Shown one piece after another: positions 50,801-61,900 of a stretch of 64,000 nt of DNA (its first letter is position 1; the number at the start of each line of letters is the position of its first letter). Both the position numbers and the translations under genes were made by a program. The notes below the pieces were generated by a model. It was not told the origin of the DNA, ran no database searches, and saw only the letters and a program-made list of their open reading frames with translations. The stretch is from Hetaerina americana (taxonomy: Eukaryota; Arthropoda; Insecta; Odonata; Calopterygidae). The stretch lies in NCBI GenBank assembly GCA_022747635.1, contig JAKTNV010000615.1:33784-97783 (forward strand). The letters are read 5' to 3'.

Positions 50801-52594
50801 TCAGCGGTTTTTTTTAAGCTTAAAATTCATTGAATGAATATTTGGTTGCCTCTCTTCCTTTCAAAGCAGTCGCTTTTATAAAAGTTTCGTTAATATACGT
50901 ATCATTTAAACATAATAATTTTCCTCCGCAGTCCCGGGATGAGTAATTTCGCGAAACAGTTGTCGTGTAGGTTTTTCTTCCAAGTGCTTTTTTAAAGGCT
51001 CTTTATTCATCAAATGAAATTTTGTTCGTTTCTTTACCTTTCAAAACGGTCGTTTTTGAGAAAATGGTATCATATATACGTATTTCTTGCAAGCATAAAG
51101 TTTTCCAGCCGCAGTCCCGGGATGAGAAATTTAGTGATTCAAGCGACTCGTTTAGTTGTTCACCCGAGGGTTTTTTTGATAGGCTGTTAGTTTGAATTGT
51201 AAATTTGTGTGACTCCTTTCATTTTCAAAGGACAGTTATTGGAAAAATTTCCGCATTAAAACGTATTTCTTGCAAACATAAAAGTTTTCATCCGCAGTAC
51301 CGGGTTGAGAAATTTTGTGATTCAATTGTTGCGTTTAGTTTGAACCTCAGCGGTTTTTTAAAGCTTAAAATTAATTGAATGAATATTTGGTCGCCTCTCT
51401 TCCTTTCAAAGCATTAGCTGTTACAAAAGTTTCGTTAATAAACGTACTTATTAAACATAATAATTTTCCTTCGCAGTCCCGGGATGAGAAATTTCGCGAA
51501 TCAATTTGCATGTAAGTTTTTCCACCAAGTGCTTTTTTAAAGGCTCTTTACTCATCAAAAGAAAATTTGTTCCTTTCTTTACCTTTGAAAACCGTCGTTT
51601 TTGAGAAAAAGGTATCATTAATACGTATTTCTTGCAGGAATAATGTTTTCCAGCCGCAGTCCCGGGATGAGAAATTTCGTGATTCAAGCCACTCGTTTAT
51701 TTGTTCCACCGGGGGAGTTTTTGAAAGCCTGTTAGTTTTAATTGTAAATTTGTTTGACTCTTTTCATTTGCAAACGGAAGTTATTGAGAAAATTTTCGTA
51801 TTGAAACGTATTTCTTGCAAACATAAAATTTTTCATCCGCAGTACCGGGATGAGAAATTTTGTGATTCAATTGTGGCGTTTAGTTTTTACCTCAGCGGTT
51901 TTTTAAAGCTTAAAATTTATTGAATGAATATTTGGTCACCTCTCTTCCTTTCAAAGCAGTCGCTGTTATGAAAGTTTCGTTGAAATACGTATCTTTTAAA
52001 CATAATAATTTTCCTCCGCAGTCCCGGGTTGAAAAATTTCGCGAATCAATTGTCGTGTAAGTTTTTCTTCCAATTGCTTTTTTAAAGTCTCTTTATTTAT
52101 CAAATGAAAATTTGTTCCTTTCTTTACCTTTCAAAACGGTCGTTTTTAAGAAAATGGTATCATATAAACGTATTTCTTGCAAGCATAAAGTTTTCCAGCC
52201 GCAGTCCCGGGATGAGAAATTTCGTGATTCAAGCGACTCGTTTAGGGTTTCACCCGAGGGTTATTTTGAAAGCCTGTTAGTTTGAATTGTAAATTTGTTT
52301 GACTCCTTTCATTTTCAAAAGGCAGTTATTGGAAAAATTTCCGCATTCATACGTATTTCTTGCAAACATAAAATTTTTCATCCGCAGTACCGGGTTGAGA
52401 AATTTTGTGATTCAATTGTTGCGTTTAGTTTGAACCTCAGCGGTTTTTTAAAGCTTAAAATTAATTGAATGAATATTTGGTCGCCTCTCTTCCTTTCAAA
52501 GCATTAGCTGTTCTAAAAGTTTCGTTATTATACGTACTTATTAAACATAATAATTTTCCTCCGAAAGTTCGGGATAAGAAATTTCGCGAATCAA

Positions 52595-55500
52595 TTGTCG
52601 TGTAAGTTTTTCTTCCAAGTGCTTTTCTAAAAGCTTTTCATTCATTAAATGAAAATTTGTTCCTTTCTTTACATTTCAAAACGGTCGTTTTTGAGAAAAT
52701 GGTCTCATTTATACGTATTTCTTGCAAGCATAAAATTATTCATCCGCAGTCCTGGGATGAGAAATTTCTTGATTCAAGTGACTCTTTTAGTTGTTCCCCC
52801 GAGGGTTTTTTTGGAAGCCTGTTAGTTTTATTTGTAAATTTGTTTGACTCTTTTCATTTCCAAACGGCAGTTATTCAGAAAATTTTCGTATTCAAACTTA
52901 TTTCTTTCAAACATAAAGATTTTGTTCCGCAGTACCGGGATGAGAAATTTTGTGATTCAATTGTGGCGTTTAGTTTTTACCTCAGCGGTTTTTAAAGCTT
53001 AAACTTCAGTGAATGAATATTTGGTCGCCTCTCTTCCTTTCAAAGCAGTCGCTGTTATAAAAGTTTCGTTAATATACGAATTTTTTAAACATAATAATAT
53101 TCCTCCGCAGTCCCGGGATGAGAAATTTCGCGAATCAATTGTCGTGTAAGTTTTTCTTCTAAGTGCTTTTTTAAAAGCTCTTCATTTATCAAATGAAAAT
53201 TTGTTCCTTTCTTTACCTTTCAAAACCGTCGTTTTTGAGAAAAAGGTATCATTTATACGTATTTCCTTCAGGAATAACGTTTTCCAGCCGCAGTCCCGGT
53301 TTGAGAAATTTCGTGATTCAAGCCACTCGTTTATTTGTTCCACCGAGGGTTTTTTTGAAAGCCTGTTAGTTTTAATTGTAAATTTGTTTGACTCTTTTCA
53401 TTTCCAAACGGAAGTTATTGAGAAAATTTTTGTATTGAAACATATTTCTTGCAAACATAAAATTTTTCATTCGCAGTACCGGGATGAGAAATTTTGTGAT
53501 TCAATTGTGGCATTTAGTTATCACCTCAGCGGTTTTTTAAAGCTTAAAATTTATTGAATGAATATTTGGTCACCTCTCTTCCTTTCAAAGCAATCGCTGT
53601 TATGAAAGTTTCGTTAATATACATATTTTTTAAACATAATAATTTTCCTCCGCAGTCCCGGGTAAAAAAATTTCGCGAATCCATTGTCGTGAAAGTTTTT
53701 CTTCCAAGTGCTTTTTTAAAAATTCTTCATTCATCAAATGAAAATTTGTTCCTTTCTTTACCTTTCAAAACGGTCATTTTTTGAAAATGGTATCATTTAT
53801 ACGTATCTCTTGCAAGCATAACGTTTTCTAGCCGCAGTCTCGGTACAAGAAATTTCGTGATTCAAGGACTCGTTTAGTTGTTCCCCCGAGGGTTTTTTTT
53901 AAAGCCTGTTAGTTTTAAATGTAAATTTGTGTTTTCTTTCCTTTCCAAACGGCTGTTATGGGGAAAACTTTCGTATTCAAACTAATTTCTTGCAAACATA
54001 AAATTTTTCATCCGAAGTCCCGGGATGAGAAATTTTGTGATTCAATTCAGGCGTTTAGTTTTTACCTAAGCGGTTTTTTTGAAGCTTAAAATTCATTGAA
54101 TGAATATTTGGTCGCCTCTCTTCCTTTCGAAGCATTAGCTGTTATAAAAGTTTCGTTAATATACGTACTTATTAAACATAATAATTTTCCTTCGCAGTCC
54201 CGGGATGAGAAATTTCGCGAATCAATTTGCATGTAAGTTTTTCTTCCAAGTGCTTTTTTAAAGGCTCTTTACTCATCAAAAGAAAATTTCTTCCTTTGTT
54301 AACTTTGAAAACCGTCGTTTTTGAGAAAAAGGTATCATTAATACGTATTTCTTGCAGGAATAACGTTTTCCAGCCGCAGTCCCGGGATGAGAAATTTCGT
54401 GATTCAAGCCACTCGTTTATTTGTTCCACCGAGGGTTTTTTTTAAAGCCTGTTAGTTTTAAATGTAAATTTGTGTTTTCTTTCCTTTCCAAACGGCTGTT
54501 ATGGGGAAAACTTTCGTATTCAAACTAATTTCTTGCAAACATAAAATTTTTCATCCGAAGTCCCGGGATGAGAAATTTTGTGATTCAATTCAGGCGTTTA
54601 GTTTTTACCTAAGCGGTTTTTTTGAAGCTTAAAATTAATTGAATGAATATTTTGTCACCTCTCTTCCTTTCAAAGCAGTCGCTGTTATGAAAGTTTCGTT
54701 AAAATACGTATTTTTTAAACATAATAATTTTCCTCCGCAGTCCCGGGTTGAAAAATTTCGCGAATCAATTGTCGTGTAAGTTTTTCTTCCAAGTGCTTTT
54801 TTAAAAGCTTTTTCCTTTCTTTACCTTTCAAAATTGTCGTTTTTGAGAAAAAGGTATCATTTATACGTATTTCTTGCAGGAATAACGTTTTCCAGCCGCT
54901 GTCCCGGGATGAGAAATTTTGTGATTCAAGCGACTCGTTTAGTTGTTCTTACGAGTGTTTTTTTTAAGGCTTTAATTTTTAATTGTAAATTTGTTTGACT
55001 CCTTTCATTTTCAAAAGGCAGTTATTGGAAAAATTTCCATATTCAAACGTATTTCTTGCAAACATAAAATTTTTCATCCGCAGTACCGGGATGAGAAATT
55101 TTGTGATTCAATTGTGGCGTTTAGTTTTTACCTCAGCGGTTTTTTAAAGCTAAAAATTAATTGAATGAATATTTTGTCGCCTCTCTTCCTTTCTAAGCAG
55201 CCGCTGTTATAAAAATTTCCCTAATATACGTATTTTTTAAACATAATAATTTTTCTCCGCAGTACCGGGATGAGAAATTTTGTGATTCAATTGTGGCGTT
55301 TAGTTTTTACCTCAGCGGTTTTTTAAAGCTTAAAATTAATTGAATGAATATTTGGGCGCCTCTCTTCCTTTCAAAGCAGCCGCTGTTATAAAAGTTTCCC
55401 TAATATACGTATTTTTTAAACATAATAATTTTCCTCCGCAGTACCGTGATGAGAAATTTTGTGATTAAATTGTGGCGTTTAGTTTTTACCTCAGCGGTTT

Positions 55501-55975
55501 TTTAAAGCTTAAAATTCATTGAATGAATATTTGGTCGCCTCTCTTCCTTTAAAGTCAGTCGCTGTTATGAAAGTTTCGTTAATATACTTATTTTTTAAAC
55601 ATAATAATTTTCCTCCGCAGTCCCGGGATGAAAAATTTCGCGAATCAATTGTTCTCTAAATTTTTCTTCCAAGTGCTTTTTTAAAAGTTTTTCATTCATC
55701 AAATGAAAATTTGTTCTTTCTTTACCATTCAAAACGGTCGTTATTGAGAAAATGGTATCATTTATACGTATTTCTTGCAAGCATAACGTTTTCACCCCGC
55801 AGTCCCGGGATGAGAAATTTCGTGATTCAAGCGACTCGTTTCGTTGTTCCCCCGAGGGTTTTTTTGAAAGCCTGTTAGTTTTAATTGTAAATTTGTGTTT
55901 TCTCTCCATTCCAAACGGCAGTTTTGGGGAAAACTTTCGTATTCAAACATATTTCTTGCAAACATAAAATTTTTC
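52595..55975. repeat. Block Q, copy 5
   Basis: It matches 21.57-24.94 kb at a constant offset of 31034-31035 bp, with the same rare variants (for example CCGGTTTGAG near 53297 and CCGGGTAAAAAAATTTCG near 53659). A patch of ~205 bp at 54434-54640 does not match the other copies. Confidence 0.87.
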
Positions 55976-58900
55976 ATCCGAAGTCCCGGGATGAGAAATT
56001 TTGTGATTCAATTGTGGCGTTTAGTTTTTACCTCAGCGAGTTTTTAAAGCTTAAAATTTATTGAATGAATATTTGGTCACCTCTCTTCCTTTCAAAGCAG
56101 TCGCTGTTATGAAAGTTTCGTTAAAATACGTATCATTTAAACATAATAATTTTCCTCCGCAGTCCCGGGATGAGTAATTTCGCGAATCAATTGTCGTGTA
56201 AGTTTTTCTTCCAAGTGCTTTTTTAATGGCTCTTTATTCATCAAATGAAAATTTGTTCCTTTCTTTACCTTTCAAAACGGTCGTTTTTGAGAAAATGGTA
56301 TCATATATACGTATTTTCGCAAGCATAAAGTTTTCCAGCCGCAGTCCCGGGATGAGAAATTTAGTGATTCAAGGGACTCGTTTAGTTGTTCACCCGAGGG
56401 TTTTTTTGAAAGCCTGTTAGTTTGAATTGTAAGTTTGTTTGACTCTTTTCATTTCCAAACGGAAGTGATTGGAAAAATTTCGTATTGAAACGTATTTCTT
56501 GCAAACATAAAATTTTTCATCCGCAGAACCGGGATGAGAAATTTTGTGATTCAATTGTGGCGTGTAGTTTTTACCTCAGCGGTTTTTTAAAGCTTAAAAT
56601 TTATTGAATGAATATTTGGTCACCTCTCTTCCTTTCAAAGCAGTCGCTGTTATGAAAGTTTCGTTAAAATACGTATTTTTTAAAAATAATAGTTTTCCTC
56701 CGCAGTCCCGGGTTGAAAAATTTCGCGAATCAATTGTCGTGTAAGTTTTTCTTCCAAGTGCTTTTTTAAAAGCTTTTTCCTTTCTTTACCTTTCAAAATT
56801 GTCGTTTTTGAGAAAAAGGTATCATTTATACGTATTTCTTGCAGGAATAACGTTTTCCAGCCGCTGTCCCGGGATGAGAAATTTTGTGATTCAAGCGACT
56901 CGTTTAGTTGTTCTTACGAGTGTTTTTTTTAAGGCTTTAATTTTTAATTGTAAATTTGTTTGACTCCTTTCATTTTCAAAAGGCAGTTATTGAAAAATTT
57001 CCATATTCAAACGTATTTCTTGCAAACATAAAATTTTTCATCCGCAGTACCGGGATGAGAAATTTTGTGATTCAATTGTGGTGTTTAGTTTTTACCTCAG
57101 CGGTTTTTTAAAGCTAAAAATTAATTGAATGAATATTTGGTCGCCTCTCTTCCTTTCAAAGCAGCCGCTTTTATAAAAGTTTCCCTAATATACGTATTTT
57201 TTATACATAATAATTTTCCTCCGCAGTACCGGGATAAGAAATTTTGTGACTCAATTGTGGCGTTTAGTTTTTACCTCAGCGGTTTTTTAAAGCTTAAAAT
57301 TAATTGAATGAATATTTGGTCGCCTCTCTTCCTTTCAAAGCAGCCGCTGTTATAAAAGTTTCCCTAATATACGTATTTTTTAAACATAATAATTTTCCTC
57401 CGCAGTACCGTGATGAGAAATTTTGTGATTCAATTGTGGCGTTTAGTTTTTACCTCAGCGGTTTTTTAAAGCTTAAAATTCATTGAATGAATATTTGACC
57501 GCCACTCTTCCTTTAAAGGCAGTCGCTGTTACGAAAGTTTCGTTAATTTACTTATTTTTTAAACATAATAATTTTCCTCCGCAGTCCCGGGATGAAAAAA
57601 TTCGCGAATCAATTGTTCTCTAAATTTTTCTTCCAAGTGCTTTTTTAAAAGTTTTTCATTCATCAAATGAAAATTTGTTCTTTCTTTACCCATTCAAAAC
57701 GGTCGTTTTTGAGAAAATGGTATCATTTATACGTATTTTTTGCAAGCATAAAGTATTCCAGCCGCAGTCCCGGGATGAGAAATTTCGTGATTCAAGCGAC
57801 TCGTTTCGTAGTTCCCCCGAGGGTTTTTTTGAAAGCCTGTTAGTTTTAATTGGTAATTTGTGTGACTCTTTTCCGTTCCAAACGGCAGTAATTGAGAAAA
57901 TTTTCGTATTCATACGTATTTCTTGCCAACAAAATTTTTCATCCGCAGTACCGGGATGCAGAAATTTTGTGATTTAATTGTTGCGTTTAGTTTTTACCTC
58001 AGCGGTTTTTTAAAGTTTAAAATTCATTGAATGAATATTTGGTCGCCTCCCTTCCTTTTAAAGCAGTCGCTGTTATGAAAGTTTCGTTAATATACGTACT
58101 TTTTAAACATAATAATTTTCCTCCGCAGTCCCGGGATGAGAAATTTCGTGAATCAATTTTCGTGTAAGTTTTTCTTCCAAGTGCTTTTCTAAAAGCTTTT
58201 CATTCATCAAATGAAAATTTGTTCTTTCTTTACCATTCAAAAACGGTCGTATTTGAGAAAATGGTATCATTTATACGTACTTCTTGCAAGCATAACGTTT
58301 TCTAGCCGCAGTCCCGGGATAAGAAATTTCGTGATTCAAGAGACTCGTTTAGTTGTTCCCCCGAGGGTTTTTTTGAAAGCCTTTTTGTTTTAATTGTTAA
58401 TTTGTGTTTTCCTTTTATTTCCAAACGGCAGTTATTGAGAAAATTTTCGTATTCATACGTATTTCTTGTAAATATAAAATTTTTCATCCGCAGTCCCGGG
58501 ATGAGAAATTTCGTGAATCAATTTTCGTGTAAGTTTTTCTTCCAAGTGCTTTTCTAAAAGCTTTTCATTCATCAAATGAAAATTTGTTCCTTTCTTTACC
58601 TTTCAAAACGGTCGTTTTTGGGAAAATGGTCTCATTTATACTTATTTCTTGCAAGCATAAAATTTTTCATCTGCAGTCCTGGGATGAGAAATTTCTTGAT
58701 TCAAGTGACTCGTTTAGTTGTTCCCCCGAGGGTTTTTTTGAAAGCTGTTAGTTTTAATTGTAAATTTGTTTGACTCTTTTCATTTCCAAACGGAAGTTAT
58801 TGAGAAAATTTTCGTATTGAAACGTATTTCTTGCAAACATAAAATTTTTCATCCGCAGTACCGGGATGAGAAATTTTGTGATTCAATTGTGGCGTTTAGT

Positions 58901-61900
58901 TTTTACCTCAGCGGTTTTTTAAAGCTTAAAATTTATTGAATGAATTTTTGGTCACCTCTCTTCCTTTCAAAGCAGTCGCTGTTATGAAAGTTTCGTTGAA
59001 ATACGTATTTTTTAAACAGAATAGTTTTCCTCCGCAGTCCCGGGTTGAAAAATTTTGCGAATCAATTGTCGTGTAAGTTTTTCTTCCAAGTGCTTTTTTC
59101 AAAGCTTTTTCCTTTCTTTACCTTTCAAAATTGTCGTTTTTGAGAAAAAGGTATCATTTATACGTATTTCTTGCAGGAATTATGTTTTCCAGCCGCAGTC
59201 CCGGGATGAGAAATTTTGTGATTCAAGCGACTCGTTTGGTTTGTTCTTACGAGTGTTTTTTTAAGGCTTTAATTTTTAATTGTAAATTTGTTTGACTCCT
59301 TTCATTTTCAAAAGGCAGTTATTGGAAAAATTTCCATATTCAAACGTATTTCTTGCAAACATAAAATTTTTCATCCGCAGTACCGGGATGAGAAATTTTG
59401 TGATTCGATTTTGGCGTTTAGTTTTTACCTCAGCGGTTTTTTAAAGCTAAAAATTAATTGAATGAATATTTGGTCGCCTCTCTTCCTTTCAAACCAGCCG
59501 CTGTTATAAAAGTTTCCCTAATATACGTATTTTTAAACAATAATTTTCCTCCGCAGTACCGTGATGAGAAATTTTGTGATTCAATTGTGGCGTTTAGTTT
59601 TTACCTCAGCGGTTTTTTAAAGCTTAAAATTCATTGAATGAATATTTGGTCGCCTCTCTTCCTTTAAAGGCAGTCGCTGTTATGAAAGTTTCGTTAATGT
59701 ACTTATTTTTTAAACATAATAATTTTCCTCCGCAGTCCCGGGATGAAAAGTTTCGCGAATCAATTGTTCTCTAAATTTTTCTTCCAAGTACTTTTTTAAA
59801 AGTTTTTCATTCATCAAATGAAAATTTGTTCTTTCTTTACCATTCAAAACGGTCGTTATTGAGAAAATGGTATCATTTATACGTATTCAAACATATTTCT
59901 TGCAAACATAAAATTTTTCATCCGAAGTCCCTGGATGAGAAATTTTGTGATTCAATTCAGGCGTTTAGTTTTTACCTCAGCGTTTTTTTTAAGCTTAAAA
60001 TTCATTGAATGAATATTTGGTTGCCTCTCTTCCTTTCAAAGCAGTCGCTGTTGTATAAGTTTCGTTAATATACGTATCATTTAAACATAATAATTTTCCT
60101 CCGCAGTCCCGGGATGAGTAATTTCGCGAATCAATTGTCGTGTAAGTTTTTCTTCCAAGTGCTTTTTTAAAGGCTCTTTATTCATCAAATGAAATTTTGT
60201 TCCTTTCTTTACCTTTCAAAACGGTCGTTTTTGAGAAAATGGTATCATATATACGTATTTCTTGCAAGCATAAAGTTTTCCAGCCGCAGTCCCGGGATGA
60301 GAAATTTAGTGATTCAAGCGACTCGTTTAGTTGTTCTTACGAGTGTTTTTTTAAGGCTTTAATTTTTAATTGTAAATTTGTTTGACTCCTTTCATTTTCA
60401 AAAGGCAGTTATTGGAAGAATTTCCATATTCAAACGTATTTCTTGCAAACATAAAATTTTTCATCCGCAGTACCGGGATGAGAAATTTTGTGATTACAAT
60501 TGTGGCGTTTAGTTTTTACCTCAGCGGTTTTTTAAAGATTAAAATTCATTGAATGAATATTTGGTCGCCTCTCTTCCTTTAAAGGCAGTCGCTGTTATGA
60601 AAGTTTCGTTAATATACTTATTTTTTAAACATAGTAATTTTCCTCCGCAGTCCCGGGATGAAAAATTTCGCGAATCAATTGTTCTCTAAATTTTTCTTCC
60701 AAGTGCTTTTTTAAAAGTTTTTCATTCATCAAATGAAAATTTGTTCTTTCTTTACCATTCAAAACGGTCGTTATTGAGAAAATGGCATCATTTATACGTA
60801 TTTCTTGCAAGCATAACGTTTTCCAGCCGCAGTCCCGGGATGAGAAATTTCGTGATTCAAGCGACTCGTTTCGTTGTTCCCCCAAGGGTTTTTTTGAAAG
60901 CCTGTTAGTTTTAATTGTAAATTTGTGTTTTCTCTCCATTCCAAACGGCAGTTATGGGGAAAACTTTCGTATTCAAACATATTTCTTGCAAACATAAAAT
61001 TTTTCATCCGAAGTCCCGGGATGAGAAATTTTGTGATTCAATTTAGGCGTTTAGTTTTTACCTCAGCGGTTTTTTTTAAGCTTAAAATTCATTGAATGAA
61101 TATTTGGTTGCCTCTCTTCCTTTCAAAGCAGTCGCTGTTGTATAAGTTTCGTTAATATACGTATCATTTAAACATAATAATTTTCCTCCGCAGTCCCGGG
61201 ATGAGTAATTTCGCGAATCAATTGTCGTGTAAGTTTTTCTTCCAAGTGCTTTTTTAAAGGCTCTTTATTCATCAAATGAAATTTTGTTCCTTTCTTTACC
61301 TTTCAAAACGGTCGTTTTTGAGAAAATGGTATCATATATACGTATTTCTTGCAAGCATAAAGTTTTCCAGCCGCAGTCCCGGGATGAGAAATTTAGTGAT
61401 TCAAGCGACTCGTTTAGTTGTTCACCCGAGGGTTTTTTTGATAGGCTGTTAGTTTGAATTGTAAATTTGTTTCCTGCTTTCATTTTCAAAAGGCAGTTAT
61501 TGGAAAAATTTCCGCATTCAAACGTATTTCTTGCAAACATAAAAGTTTTCATCCGCAGTACCGGGTTGAGAAATTTTGTGATTCAATTGTTGCGTTTAGT
61601 TTGAACCTCAGCGGTTTTTTAAAGCTTAAAATTAATTGAATGAATATTTGGTCGCCTCTCTTCCTTTCAAAGCATTAGCTGTTACAAAAGTTTCGTTAAT
61701 ATACGTACTTATTAAACATAATAATTTTCCTTCGCAGTCCCGGGATGAGAAATTTCGCGAATCAATTTGCTTGTTAGTTTTTCTTCCAAGTGCTTTTTTA
61801 AAGGCTATTTACTCATCAAAAGAAAATTTGTTCCATTCTTTACCTTTGAAAACCGTCGTTTTTGGGAAACAGGTATCATTAATACGTATTTCTTGCAGGA

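Larger units (their letters stand above)
41200..55780. repeat. Very large higher-order unit, ~14.6 kb, copy 1
   Basis: The stretch 41.2-41.94 kb recurs at 55.78-56.52 kb (offset 14581 bp), and 42.0-48.9 kb recurs at 57.1-64.0 kb (offset 15102-15107 bp). The step of ~521 bp is the trimer missing from the first copy. The unit therefore spans about 81 monomers. It contains smaller duplications, such as 45.5-47.2 against 50.4-52.0 kb (offset about 4843 bp), and ends with a copy of block Q. Confidence 0.85.
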
